From Kingdonia uniflora (lineage: Eukaryota > Streptophyta > Magnoliopsida > Ranunculales > Circaeasteraceae): a stretch of 64,000 bases of DNA. This document shows positions 22,803-35,215 of this stretch, in pieces (position 1 is the first letter of the stretch; every line of letters starts with the position of its first letter). The DNA is taken from the NCBI GenBank assembly GCA_014058105.1, contig JACGCM010000669.1:3410001-3474000 (forward strand), read 5' to 3'. The translations under genes and the position numbers were made by a program. The notes beneath the pieces were generated by a model. It did no database searches. It saw only the letters and a list, made by a program, of their open reading frames with translations, and was not told the DNA's origin.

Positions 22803-25094
22803 TACAATCAATTTTAAAATCGTATTTCTGTTATTAAATTATTGTTCTGTTTGATGAGTTTTTCGTTATTTTTATTAGTAATTTCGTTTGCTTTGTTCAT
22901 GTTAAGGTATTTGTTTTATGTGTTGTTTGCAGGTTAATATCAGACGTGATAGTCAAAATCAGCTGCGTTAAAGTTCTTTCAATTTCTCAAAACTCTTTCT
23001 CTTCTTTTTCTCTCTCTCTCTATCAAAATAAAAACTCTATCTGGTTTAGCTTTCCTCACTTCTCAAACCTCTTTCTTTTGCTCAAACTCTCTCACAAAAC
23101 TGACTCTCTCCATCAAAACAAAAAACTCTTTCTCAGACTCCAAAACCTCAACACTCTCCCACAAAAATTCTCCATCTCTGTATCTCAAAATTTTCTCAGA
23201 TCTCTCTCTACTTTCGCTCCCTCTATCGATTTCATAGTTTCTGAGATCTTAATGCGACTGTGCTTGGGTTTTTGTAACTTTTCTTCGAAAAAGCTTCGAG
23301 ATTTTGTGAAACCCTATAACCTCTCTCTGATTTGGGGGTTTTATTCTCTGCTTTGGGGGTTTTAAGCTTCTCTATCGTTACTAATTTTCTTTCATCCTTG
23401 AACTCAGGTTTTGCTCAATTGCGAAAGGGTTTGTTAATAATATTTTGATTCGTTTGGCTTCCTATTTCGTAAGTTTGGCGATCCAGTTTCGCACTTTGCT
23501 ATTTACAGATTTTGATCTAAGTTGTGATTTGGGGTTGTTATTAATGGTTTCTGCGATTGAATAAGAATCCAGCGTGCCGTTGATTTGGGATTGATTGGGA
23601 TTCAGCTGTTGATTTGCTCTCAAATTACTGCCGAATCTTTGAAGCTTGGTAACTGTGAATTTGATTGTGCTTATGACATGGTAAATCGTATCAAAATTTC
23701 TGGTTTAATTTTGCTTGTTTACTCTACTACAGTAATTTATTGTGTTTACTTTGTTGTTACAGTAATTTAGTGTATTTTTTCTTGCTGCTATAGTAGTTTA
23801 TTGTGTTTATGAGTTTCAGCTTTTGATTTATTTTAGTGAACTGTGAGTTAAAAATTAAATGTTCTGTTATTTTGCTATTTGACCAGGGGTTTTTATTCAT
23901 TATTTTCGTCGCTATACAGTTTTATTTTGTATAACTCTGTTCATATTCACCAAGTATTACAGAGCTTTTTCTTGCGAAGAACAAGTCGAGCCAAACAACT
24001 GTTGTTTAAAAGCTCTACCTATGTATTCCTGTGGGAACGACAGTATCTTTTGCTTGATCTAGGACAGTTGGGTGGCATTTATGCTACATACATGGTTCAC
24101 GAACAGACATACATAAGTATTGTTTTTCAAGTTATTGTAGGAGATGGACATGGTTGATTAAAGCAAAGCGCAAAGCCAACATCAAAGAAAAGCGACAAAG
24201 CCAAGAAGACTTCTAGTTGTTTAATTTTTTTTATTTTTTATTATTATGTATTTTTAATATTATAAGGATTGAGAAAATGTTTATGTAAAGTTTAATGAGT
24301 GACACTCTGTAAGGTGAGGAAATTGTACTCTACTGCAGGTACAGATTTGGAACCCCAACTCAGGCCGGAAATCATTTCAACGCGTACTTCGCAAACAATC
24401 CTGAGTAGGCCTTCCCAACGGTTTCACTAGGGTAACCAAACGTGCCGCTAGAAAGGCCGCCCTATAGGTAATCATCTTTTCACCGCACCCTCCTTGTCGC
24501 GGTACATCATGTGTAACTATTATTTGATTGATCGAATATTTAATTTTTGCAACAACGCTTAGATAAGGGTGAATCAAAGCGGGATTTCATCACCCAGTTT
24601 TTAAATCTTTTCGCTATCGACAGTCCCGGCCACTTTAAAAGATTTTTAGATAAGAAGCCATAAAAAACATAGTTAATCAAAAGGCTTCGCTCGGACCTGG
24701 AGCAACACGCTCAATAAGAAAACCAGATAAGTGGCTGCGTTTGCTGGAGGACGTACGTTCCCTGGCATAGCGTATGTGGATAGGTGACTCTAAGCGGTTC
24801 ACTCCGCCTTCCAGCACAGGTGGATCTGGGTGACTAGATAGCATGCGAGCTATCGCCAAAGCGAGTAAAAACAACTCAAGTACGAACTGATCTACTGTCA
24901 AGAGTAGGAGAATTGAACCCTGAAACCGGGTTCACAATTTAACCTAAAAAGAGACCAGTAAAACTTTCTTGAATGTTTGCATCATTCTTAGGTTTTTTAG
25001 TATGTTCGCATATATTGATTGAGTTGTATGTTAAATTGGGGTAACACCCAAGCTCGGACTAAGAACACTATTAGAATTAATATAAGTCAGCCTG
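22803..25094 (+). other. Untranslated leader of the Athila-type element
   Basis: A long leader between primer site and gag, rich in CT tracts (22970-23240). The open frame at 22946-23365 is Ser/Leu/Phe-rich translation of these tracts and has no domain. Long leaders are usual for this lineage. Confidence 0.6.
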
Positions 25095-26268
25095 ATGGGA
25101 CTAATGGTCCCGAACCTGCTATTCCTAGGAACGATCCCGAACCTGCTGCTCCGCAATCGAATGCATCCTACAATTGTGAGTAAACCTTCGTGTATTGTGA
25201 TTCCTAGAAATGTAGGAAACTTTGAGTTAAAATTGGGATTCTTGTCTATGCTTCCCAAATTTCATGGTTGTCCCACTGAAAACCCGTATAACCATCTTAG
25301 GGACTTTAGGGATCATATGCTTATTTTAAACTTTAAACGTATTACAGAAGATTCTCTTAAATTACGTGTGTTCCCTTTTTCTCTTATAGGAAATGCACGC
25401 GATCGGTTGTACACTCTTGAAGAGAACTTTGTAAACACGTTTGAACAACTCGTTAAGGAGTTTTTAAAAAAATATTTCCCTAACCATAGACTGTTAAGAT
25501 ACGACAGAGTATCTATAGATTAACACAAAACTGAGGAGTGTCATTATATGACTACCTACAAAGGTTTAGGGATTTAGAGAAAGGATGCCCACATCACAGG
25601 ATTCAATTGATTGATATAGTTCAAACTATCTATGAAGGTCTAGATTATGACACTAGAGCTTGTGTTCAGCCTATGTGCACAGGTACATTTGATGAGAAAA
25701 CTAACACCGAAGCTTGGAAATTTTTAAATGATGTAGCTGATAAGACCTACCAATGGCAAACTATGAGAGAAGAAAGACCTTGTCACAGTGCAAATTTGCA
25801 CCAAGTGGACTCTAATTTAGAGTCTGCCACTCTTAGAACTATTTTTAACAAAATTAAGAACTTAGAGATCAGGAAAAGGGAGCAACTCCCAACCACTTCT
25901 TCTGTTAACCATGTGGCGAATCCACTTTGTGTGGTTTGTGAAAGTTCGGACCATCTGGTCCAAGATTGCCCTAACTTGCTTAGTTTAAAAGAGGGTAGGA
26001 AAGACCAGGACAATGCCATGTATCAACGTCCCAATAGCCAACCTTTCAATGGTCGATGGAATAATAATTCCAACAACTCCAATTCTCGAGGAAATAGAAA
26101 TTACCAAAGAGGTTATTCTGGTAGTGCCCCTTATCAGCCACACAACCAAGTAAACCAACACTAGTCTAGATCCTCGTGGTAACAAAATCTGCCATACCAA
26201 GCTCCCCTTAATGTGCCTTATGTTCCTCTGCATAATAGGAATCTGTCTACTCCAACCACGTCCTTAGA
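25095..26268 (+). pseudogene. Athila gag, 5' part, frameshifted, cut by nested element
   Basis: Capsid-like motifs lie at 25190-25520 (NVGNFELKLGF; LKLRVFPFSLIGNARDRLY; EFLKKYFP). A frameshift follows near 25520, then SLYDYLQRFRDLEKGCPHH and a zinc knuckle CVVCESSDHLVQDC (C-X2-C-X4-H-X4-C). Stops at 26162 (TAG) and 26180 (TAA) interrupt the N/Q-rich tail. The frame reaches SLED and is then broken by the AGATA target of the nested element. It resumes in phase at 32291. Confidence 0.85.
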
Positions 26269-26726
26269 AGATATGTAGTTACCCGGATTTTATTATTATT
26301 ATTATTATTCATTATTATCATTATGAATTTCATTAGCATAGATCATGCATCCTCTTATTATTTCTTTTATCAGGTCTTGTGTTTTCTTCATCTTCTGTGT
26401 TCTGGTGGTTTCGGTGGTTGTCGGGCGGAGGAGGTTGAGTTGTGGTTTTAGGAGCTCGTGGTTGGTTTGGTGGAGCCTGTGGTTAGCTTGGTGGAGCCCG
26501 TAGTTGTTTTGGTGGAGCCCGTGGTTGCCTCGGTGGTGGACGTGTTTGTTGTTGTGGTTGCAGCATTTTTGGGGTGCCCGTGGTTGGCTTGGTGAAGGCG
26601 TGGTGTTGCTTGTGATTGTTGTGTGGTGTGTGATCCGGGGCGGATCTGTGTTAGGTTTTCTCCTTTGGGTTTCCGTTGGAGGGAATCTTTTGTTTTTGGA
26701 GTTCTGGGTTGTTTCTCTTCAGTTCT

Positions 26727-26957
26727 ATTCGAACAGACTTGTTCCTGCTCGAATAAGTTTCTTCCTGCTCGTTTCTATTCAAACAAGCCTTGTTCTATTC
26801 GAACATGTATCATTCTGCTTTATTTCATTCGAACAAGCCTTTTCTGTTCGAATATGTTTTAACCTGCTTCATTTTGTTCAAACAACTTTTATTCTGTACG
26901 AATAGACTTCGACCTGTCTTGTTTTGTTCGAATAGAAAAGTATTATGTTTGAACAGA
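26727..26957 (+). repeat. Cluster of about ten TTCGAA-type motifs in the 5' LTR
   Basis: Copies or one-base variants of (A/G)TTCGAA(C/T)A occur about every 20-30 bp, in sequence that otherwise is T-rich. The same positions in the 3' LTR (29836-30066) keep the motif, and some variants here (TTCAAAC, GTACGAA) are intact there. Confidence 0.8.
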
Positions 26958-28037
26958 GGCGTGTTTAGAAGACCAGATTGGGTCTTTTCTTCGTGATCTT
27001 AACCGTTGTTTCCCTTCCTCGAGATGGGTGTTGGTTTTAGGTTTTATTACCCATTTCATTTCATTTTTCTCTCTCTCTCATTCAACACTCACTCTCACTC
27101 TCCAAATTGAATCCTCTCTTCCACTACTCGCCGATTCGTCGCGTTTCCTTTCCGAGCTCAGCCGCTCTTCCTTCGGTGAGTAATTCCCCTATCCCTCTCC
27201 TTATTATGATTTTATTTCTGTTTGGAGAAACCCTTGTGATTTAGGGTTTGGGTGTTTGGGGTTATTTTGAGATTGTGGAGTTGTGGTGGTACAGGTGTTT
27301 GATTGTGTTGGTTTGGTTATTGTACCTATGGTGTTGAGGTTGATTGTAAGATCGATTGTTGGGTTACGGTTTGTTCTTTATCAGGCGAGTTTCCCTTCCT
27401 TGCTAAATTCCTTTACTAATTTAATTTGTGTTGATTAGGAGTGTTACTCTGGACACAGAGAGGCGTTATGTGATTTGGTTATAGTCTATGCTTCATATTT
27501 CCTATATGTAGTTGTTTATTTCCTTGTTAGCTTTTTTGTATCTTAGTCTTCTGGTTTGTCTTGGACTTCGAGTGTTTGTTAGGAACTGTTTCTCTGTGTT
27601 TTTGTGGCTTTCTCCTTGAGCGCCAGGTGGTTCTGTTGCGCTGTACTGTCACCAGTGATGTTGGGACCTAATGGTTCATGTCCATCTGTTTGTGGAGACT
27701 TAAGTACATAGTAGTTAGAGAGTTAGATTGCAGCTCTATTCTTAGGATTTGTCGACTACTTGCTGGATACTGTTTCGCATGTTGAGTTGTGTTTCCCCTT
27801 GTCTTTTAGGAGTTGTGTATTCGTGTGGTTCTTGTGGCTTTGTCCTTGATTTCAATTTCAGTCTTTTAGAGACTGATGTTGTTTGGGTGTTGCGACTGGT
27901 TAATTAGTTATTGTTCATCTGTGGTTTGATGTTGTGACGGTTAAGTTGTTATTTTATCTATATTTATATGGTGTGACTGAGTCGCTATTCATCTGGGTTA
28001 GGATTGTTTACCATTCTCATTAGCAGACTTGGTTATC

Positions 28038-28040
<3 letters not shown>

Positions 28041-28075
<35 letters not shown>
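28041..28075 (+). repeat. (TG)n microsatellite
   Basis: About 17 TG units. The matching place in the 3' LTR (near 31165-31180) has a far shorter run, so it expanded or contracted after insertion. Confidence 0.95.
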
Positions 28076-28076
<1 letters not shown>

Positions 28077-29181
28077 GGCCGTATTGGTAGCTGTTGCCTT
28101 TTGATCCTTGGGATTAATTTGCATCTGTGGTTTTTGTGTTATTTTACCTTAACGGGGTCGGATACATAACAAAGCTCTACATCGGCTGACCCTCGATAGA
28201 ACCTAGGATTCCTATATCGGGATAAAATAGTAGGTGAGTCGTTGGCGATAGGTACTATCATATCTATTACCCTTCGGGAGTGTGGGATGGTATGAGACAG
28301 TTCCTCAGGTAATGGTCTTATCCTCCATGAGGTTGAAATTCCTTAGAATAAATTAACACTGTTCGAACGCTGGCTCCGTGTGTTGAAATCCTTCAGCGTG
28401 GTCAGGCCGGTAACCCAATCGTACCCATTGTATCCAATTGAGATCTCTTTAAGGTTATCTAGAGCTAGCGGTTGATTAACCCATATGTATTTTCAATTGT
28501 TGTCTAGTTCAGTGGTTTTAAATATCATATCACGCTTTTAAACATCAAATCATTCAACATTAGGACCAAAGTAGATCATATCATATCATCCAGCATTTGG
28601 AATAATTATGGGATTATCCTAGTTCATCATATCATATCATATCAAATCATTAGCATATCATCATATCATCTCATCTAAATCATAATTCCTCTTTTATATC
28701 CCTCTCATATATATTACTGTACCTTTAATATTTCTCATCTCATTCACCTCTCCCTCTTATATCTGCAATAGTTTTATTAGTAGGTTATTTTAGCTTGTTG
28801 GGTTATTAGTGAGCCGTGGTTTTGTCCACTCTTGTATTTTCCCCCTTTCAGAGGCAGAGTAGCTTGTGTTGTTGAGGGCTTCAGCTATTTAGAGCTAGTT
28901 TTGCCACTACAGATCTTCCATGTATAGTTACTCTTGTATGAGATTTTAGTTTTTGTCCCTGTACATTATCGAGATATTGTATTGATACTTCAGTTTGTTA
29001 TATATATCTTTGCTTCCGCTTTATTCTTTTTACTCTGATGATATTGTTATAGTGAATGACTGAGCTATTTCCCATTAGCAAGGTTATTTATGAGAGCGAA
29101 TATGTGGATTACCCAACCTACATGCCTTCAAATCTCAGTAATTGGTCTATCTTATTGATTATTGGATTTTGGGGCGTGACA

Positions 29182-29387
29182 GACTTGGTATCAGAGCTGT
29201 AGGCTAATTCCCAACACTGTTCTAGCAATTATATGACGAGTTATTTTTATAGACTGAGTTAGGTCGATTACTTTTTAGTTTTTTACATATTTTATCGTAT
29301 TCCTTCTGTTTCCTATCTTTCCACCTTTCTTGAGATGTGTGCCTTTGTTGAATTTTGAGAAAAAAATTTCTTTTTAGGAGGGTAGAT
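29182..29387 (+). other. 206-bp interior of the nested element (primer site and polypurine tract)
   Basis: TGGTATCAGAGC at 29186-29197 is the standard initiator tRNA-Met primer site. AGGAGGGTAGA just before 29388 is the polypurine tract. Between them there is no room for gag or pol. Confidence 0.9.
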
Positions 29388-32285
29388 TGTAGCTACCCGG
29401 ATATTTTTTTTTATTATTCATTATTATCATTATGTATTTCATTACCATACATCATGCACCCTCATATTATTTCTTTTATCAGGTCTTGTGTTTTCTTCAT
29501 CTTTTATGTTCTGGTGGTTTCGGTGGTTGTTGGGCGGAGGAGGTTGAGTTGTGGTTTTGGGAGCTCGTGGTTGGCTTGGTGGAGCCCGTGGTTGGCTTGG
29601 TGAAGCTCGTGGTTGGTTTGGAGGAGCCTGTGGTTCGCTCGGTAGTGGGCATGTTTGTTATTGTGGTTGCTGTGTTTTTGGGGTACCCGTGGTTGGCTTG
29701 GTGGAGGCATGGTGTTACTTGTGGTTGTTGTATGGTATGTGATCCAAGGCGGATCTGTGTTAGGTTTTCTCCTTTGGGTTTCCGTTGGAGGGAATCTTTT
29801 TGTTTTTGGAGTTCTGGGTTATTTTTGTTCAGTTCTATTCGAACAGACTTGTTCCTATTCGAATAAGTTTCTTCCTCCTCATTTCTATTCGAGCAAACCT
29901 TGCTTTGTTCGAACATGTATCATTTTGCTTCATTTTATTCGAACGAGCCTTTTCTGTTCGAATATGTTTCAACCTGCTTCATTTTGTTCGAACAACTTTT
30001 ATTCTGTTCGAATAGACTTCTACCTATCTTGTTCTGTTCGAATAGAAAAGTATTATGTTCGAACAGAGGCGTGTTTAGAAGACCAAATTGGCTCTTTTCT
30101 TCGTGATCTTGGCCGTTGTTTCCCTTCCTGGGGATGGGTGTTGGTTTTAAGTTTTATTACCCATTTCATTTCATTTCTCTCTCTCTCTCATTCAACACTC
30201 ACTCTCACTTTCTCACTCACTCTTCAAATTGAATCTTCTCTTCCACTTCTCGTCGATTCGTCGCGTTTCCTTTCCGAGCTCAGCCGCTCTTCCTTCGGTG
30301 AGTAATTTTCCTCTCCCTCTCCTTATTATGATTTTATTTCTGTTTGGTGGAACTCTTGTGATTTAGCATTTTGCTGTTTGGGGTTATTTTAAGATTATGG
30401 AGTTGTGGTGGTACAGGTGTTTGATTGTGTTGGTTTGGTTGTTGTACCTGTGGTGTTGAGATTGATTGTCCGATCGATTATTGGGCTGCGGTTTGTTCTT
30501 TATCAGGCGAGTTTCCGATCCTTGCTAAATTCCTTTACTAATTTAATCTGTGTTGATTAAGAGTGTTACTCTAGACACAAAGAGGCGTTATGTGATTTGA
30601 TTATAGTTTATGCTTCGTATTTCTTTTATGTAGTTGTTTAGTTCCTTGTTAACCTTTCTACATCTTAGTCTTCTGGGTTGTCTTGGACTTTGAGAGTTTG
30701 TTAGGAACTATTTCTTTGTGTTTTTGTGGCTTTGTCCTTGAGCACCAGGTGGTTCTGCTATGTTGTACTGTCACCAATGATGTTGGGACCTAATAGGCTT
30801 CCTGTCCATCTATTTGTGGAGACTTAAGTACATAGAAGTTAGAGAGTTAGATTGCAGCTATGTTCTTGGGGTTTGTTGACTAATTGTTGGATACTGTTTC
30901 GCATGTTTAGTTGTGTTTCCCCTTGTCTTTTAGGAGTTATGCATTCGTATGGTCCTCGTGTCTTTGTCCTTGATTTATGTTTTAGTCATTTAGAGACTGA
31001 TGTTGTTTGGGTGTTGTGACCTGGTTAATTAGTCACTATTCATCTGTGGTTTAAAGTTATGACGTTTAAGTTGTTGTTTCATCTATGTTTAGATGGTGTG
31101 ACTGAGTCGCTGCTCATCTGGGTTAGGATTGTTTACCATTCTCGTTGGCAGTCTTGGTTATCCTATGTGTGTGTGTGTATTGGCCGTATTGGTAGCTGTT
31201 GTGTTTTCATCCTTGGGATCTATTTGTATCTGTGGTTTTTGTGTTATTTTACCTTAACAGGGTCGGGTACATAACAAAGCTCTATATCGGCTGACCCTCG
31301 ATAGGACCTAGGATTCCTATATTGGGTTAAAATAGTAGGTGAGTTGTTGGCGACAGGTACTATCATATCTATTACCCTTCGAGAGTGTGGGATGGTATGA
31401 GACAGTTCCTCAGGTACCAGTCTTATCCTCCGTGAGGTTGAAATTCCTTAGAATAAATTAACATTGTTCGGACGCTAGCTCCGTGTTTTGAAATTCCTCA
31501 ACATGGTCGAGCTGGTAACCCAATCGTACCCATTGTATCCAATTGAGATCTCTTTAAGGTTATCTTGAGCTACCGGCTGATTAACCCATATGTATTTTTT
31601 ATTGTGGTCTAGTTTGGTAGTTTTAAACATCATATCACATTTTTAAACATCAAATCATTCAACATTAAGGCCATAGCAGATCATATCATATCATATCATT
31701 CAGCATTTAGGATAATTATGGGATTATCCTAGTTCATCATATTACATCATATCATTAGCATATCATCATATCATCTCATCTAAATCATAATTCATCTTCT
31801 CTATCCCTCTCATATATATTACTGTACTTTTAATATTCCTCATCTCATTCACCTCTCCCTCTTATATCTACATTAATTTTATTAGTAGATTATTTTAGCT
31901 TGTTGGGCTATTATTGAGCTGTGGTTTTGCTCACTCTCGTGTTTTCCCCCTTTCAAAGGCTGGGTAGCTTGTGTTGCTGAAGGCTTCAGCTGTTTGAAGC
32001 TAGTTTTGCCCCTGCAGATCTTCCCTGTATAGTTACTCTTGTATGAGATTTTAGTTTTTGTCGCTGTACATTATCAAGAACTTGTATTGATACTTTAGTT
32101 TGTTATATATATCTTTGCTTCCGCTTTATTCTTTTTACTCAATGATATTACTATAGTGAATGACTGAGCTACTTCCTATTAGCAAGGTTATTTGAAGGGG
32201 CGAATCTGTGGATTCCCCGACCTGCATACCTTCAAATATTAGTAATTGGTCTAGCTTACTTATTATTAGATTTTGGGGCGTGACA
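29388..32285 (+). repeat. 3' LTR of the nested element
   Basis: It begins TGTAGCTACCCGG and ends GGGGCGTGACA, colinear with the 5' LTR and visibly diverged by scattered substitutions. It contains the TTCGAA cluster at 29836-30066. The 216-codon open frame at 29655-30305 crosses U3 repeats and shows no domain. Confidence 0.92.
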
Positions 32286-32290
32286 AGATA

Positions 32291-32549
32291 CTCTTAAGGC
32301 ATTTATGCAATTATCCCAGTCATCTATTGCCAAACTTGAGGGATAAATAGGTCAAATGGCAACTGAGATAAGCACAAGAGACAAAAGAACGTTCCCCAAT
32401 CAAACTCAAGCTAATCCTAAAAGGAATACTGAACATCCAAGATTTTCCAATCGTGATGGAGTCAACGCCATCATTTCGCTTAGGAGCGGCTCGAAAGTTG
32501 ATAATTTGGTAAAAATGCCTAAGGAACCCGAGCTGGAAATTCAAAGTTA
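32291..32549 (+). pseudogene. Athila gag, 3' part
   Basis: It continues the gag frame after the nested element: TLKAFMQLSQSS, then LEG-stop-IGQMATEI (TAG at 32344-32346), then GVNAIISLRSGSK. These match the LEGQIGQMA and GVNA.TLRSGK signatures at the gag-protease junction of Athila elements. It ends in TAA after ELEIQS. Confidence 0.8.
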
Positions 32550-32565
32550 ACCCATAGAAGAACCT

Positions 32566-33188
32566 GTGAGTGAGGAAGAAACCGCGATAACACATGTTCA
32601 GCCGCTGGCTCCTTTTCCTCAATGGTTAACTCTTGCTAAGAAGGGCAATGTCTATGTGGTGATTTTAGAGATTTTTAAGCATTGTGTGATTAACATTCCT
32701 ATCCTTACGGCCATAAGGCATATTCCTAATTATGCAAAATTCCTTAAAGATCTTTACACTTTAAAGCGGCGCATACATGTCCTGAAAAAGGCTTTTTATG
32801 TTCACGGGAGTGATACGTCTATTCTTTTAGATGCACATGTTAGTGTTGTCCTTTTGCATAAATCCCTTCTAAAATACAAGGACCCAGGATGCCCTACTAT
32901 TTCATGTACGATTGGTACCCGTAAGATTGGAAGTGCTCTACTTGATTTTGGTGCCGCCGTGAACCTCATTCCTTACTCTGTCTATGAGCAATTGGATATC
33001 GGAGTACTTAAACCCACAAATAGGACCTTTTAGCTAGTTGACCGATCTATTAGGATTCCTAGGGGTGTAGTTGAAGATGTGTTGATCGAGATTGAGCAAT
33101 TTGTTTATCCAGTAGACTTTATTATGTTAGATACTGAGCCAGTGGTAAACCCTGAGGACGAGATCCCTGTGATTTTAGGTCGCCCCTT
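32566..33188 (+). pseudogene. Athila protease region
   Basis: PNYAKFLKDLYTLKRR precedes the aspartic protease, whose active site reads LLDFGAAVNLIPYSVYEQL (the Asp is kept; the usual second residue of the D-(T/S/L)-G triad is Phe). A TAG at 33031-33033 interrupts it. The frame continues with RIPRGVVEDVLIEI and ends VILGRPF, where a frameshift (ca 33189) leads into the RT frame. Confidence 0.82.
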
Positions 33189-34700
33189 TTGGCAACAGCT
33201 AATACGGTAATCAATTGCCGCAATGAAATTAGGAAGTTGACCTTCGGGAACATGACAGCAGAATTGAATATTTTTAATGCATCGCATTCCCCTTCTAATT
33301 CTGAACCACTCGAGTGCAATATGATCCAGAGTTTTGTGAGTAACACTTTTGAAAGGACAAGTCCCTCAGATCCCTCAGAGGCATTTTTGTCCCACTTTGA
33401 TGGAGATTGTGAGGACGATTCGTACATCTATGAGGTGAAAACCTTATTAGATTCAGCTTTAGAAATTTTAGAGCCTGAAGGTGAGCATGAAATCTTAGAT
33501 GTTAAGAAACCCATTCCGGAGGCTCAAGTAACCTCCCCAAAGATAGAGCTTAAACCTCTTCCCGCTTACCTTAAGTATGTCTTTCTAGGTCCTGACGAAA
33601 CTATGCCCGTCATTATTGCCGCTGACCTAGAACCCCTTCAGGAAGAAAAGTTAATTCGTGTTCTTAAGGGAAATACAAAAGCTATTGGTTGGAGTATAGA
33701 GAACATTAAAGGAATTAGTCTCTCGGTTTGTATGAATAAAATCAATTTAGAAGATAATGCCAAAAGGTTCAGGGAAGGACAACGGAGATTGAACCCGACT
33801 ATGACCAAAGTAGTTCGGAAAGAGATTTTAAAACTCTTTGAAGCTGGGATCATCTATCCCATTTCTGATAGTCTGTGGGTTAGCCCGATTCATGTTGTCC
33901 CGAAAAAATCGAGAATCACCGTTGTAAAGAACGAGAATAACGACCTCGTACCCACTAGAACGACCACTGTATGGAGAGTCTGCATAGACTACAGGAAGCT
34001 TAACTCGGCCACTAGGAAAGATCACTTCCCCTTACCTTTCATTGACCAGATGCTCGAGCGACTCACTGGGCACAAATTTTATTGTTTCTTAAATGGCTAC
34101 TCTGGGTACAACCAAATACCCATCGCACTTGAGGACCAAGAGAAAACAATTTTTATATGTCCTTTCGGCACATTCGCCTATCGTCGCATGCCTTTTGGCT
34201 TATGCAATGCTCCTGCGACGTTTCAGCGTTGCATGTTAAGCATTTATTCTGACATGGTAGAACGATTTCTTGAAGTTTTCATGGATGACTTCTCATTATT
34301 TGGTAACTCATTTGACCAGTGCCTTCATCATCTTTCCCTAGTATTATTCAGATGCCAAGAAAAAAGTCTTATTTTAAATTGGGAGAAATGTCACTTTATG
34401 GTGAAAAGGGGGATAGTTCTGGGGCATATCATATCTAAAAAAGAAATAGAAGTTGACCAGGCCAAAATTGATGTCATCTCTAACCTTCCCGCACCACAAA
34501 ATGTCAAGGACATCCGTTCTTTTCTAGGACATGCAGGTTTTTACCGTCCTTTTATCCAAGATTTTAGTAAGATTGCTCATCCTTTAAGTAGTCTTTTGGC
34601 CAAAGATATGGCCTATGAGTTTGATGTGCCTTATCTTGTAGCTTTTGATAAGCTTAAGACCCAACTTACAACATCACCCATTATTAGACCACCTATATGA
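33189..34700 (+). pseudogene. Athila reverse transcriptase
   Basis: The 503-codon open stretch covers the protease-RT linker and the RT: ALWV-type entry (DSLWVSPIHVVPKK), RVCIDYRKLNSATRKDHFP, YCFLNGYSGYNQIPIA, RRMPFGLCNAPATFQRCM, and the catalytic box FMDDFSLF (FMDD, as in Athila). LNGYSGYNQ replaces the usual LDGYSGYNQ, which loses the first catalytic Asp. The frame ends at a TGA in place of the Trp usual before the RNase H domain. Confidence 0.92.
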
Positions 34701-35078
34701 AGTGAACCATTCGAGTTAATGTGTGATGCCTCTAATTATTTTGTTGGCACTGTATTAGAACAACGGATTGACAAACATCCCCATGTCATCCACTATGCAT
34801 GTAAAACGTTAAATGATACTCAATTGAATTACACAACCACCGAGAAATAACTCCTGACCATTGTTTAAGTGATAGAAAAATTTAGATCTTATCTTATAGG
34901 ATCTAAAGTGATTGTTTACACGGATCATGCCACGCTTTGACATATTTTGTCAAAGAAAGATGCTAAGGCACGGCTAATCTAGTGGGTATTACTTTTGCAG
35001 GAGTTTGACCTTGAGATTAGAGACAAAAATGGGGTCAGACAATATAGTAGGCGACCATCTTTCCCGTATAGTGATTGA
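34701..35078 (+). pseudogene. Athila RNase H
   Basis: In frame with RT after the TGA: FELMCDASNYFVGTVLEQR, then a TLNDTQLNYTTTEK block and VIVYTDHATL. It has further stops (TAA after TTTEK, TAA after LTIV, TGA after DHATL). The conserved YTDH is present. Confidence 0.8.
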
Positions 35079-35215
35079 GTCTGCTGATGAGTCCTTACCG
35101 ATCCTTCGCTGATGAGCAGCTTATGGCTATGAATTTAGTTCTTGAGTTGTCGTGGTTTGCAGACATTGCTAATTATTTAGTCACGGATACCATTTCTGAT
35201 CATTAGACTAAACCT

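Larger units (their letters stand above)
26274..29181 (+). repeat. 5' LTR of the nested element
   Basis: It begins TGTAGTTACCCGG and ends GGGGCGTGACA. The order is: a GGT/GGAGCC-rich stretch, a TTCGAA-motif cluster (26727-26957), a CT-rich stretch with possible start region near 27060-27180, a (TG)n run at 28041-28075, a conserved block near 28155-28350 (GGGTCGGATACATAAC, CTCGATAG), and ATCATATC-rich sequence (28500-28680). Confidence 0.92.
26274..32285 (+). mobile_element. Long-LTR, near-interiorless retrotransposon nested in Athila gag
   Basis: Two direct LTRs (26274-29181, 2908 bp; 29388-32285, 2898 bp) flank an interior of only 206 bp. That interior holds a TGGTATCAGAGC primer site (initiator tRNA-Met) and a purine tract before the second LTR. 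The target duplication AGATA is perfect (26269-26273 and 32286-32290). No coding domain lies in the interior, and open frames inside the LTRs are not recognisable proteins. The LTR end plus primer site resembles Del/Tekay-type gypsy elements, so it is probably a non-autonomous derivative mobilised in trans. Confidence 0.92.

Noticed and set aside
22946..23365. 139-codon open frame after the Athila primer site
   Set aside because: Lies in the CT-rich untranslated leader; Ser/Leu/Phe-rich with no domain.
21261..24694. Identical word AAAAGGCTTCGCTCGG at 21261 and near 24679
   Set aside because: A 16-base identity with no extension on either side; could be chance or a short shared repeat, not enough to call.
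29655..30305. 216-codon open frame in the 3' LTR of the nested element
   Set aside because: It translates the TTCGAA-motif cluster and CT-rich stretch, is low-complexity (Phe/Leu/Ser/Cys), differs in the other LTR and has no domain.
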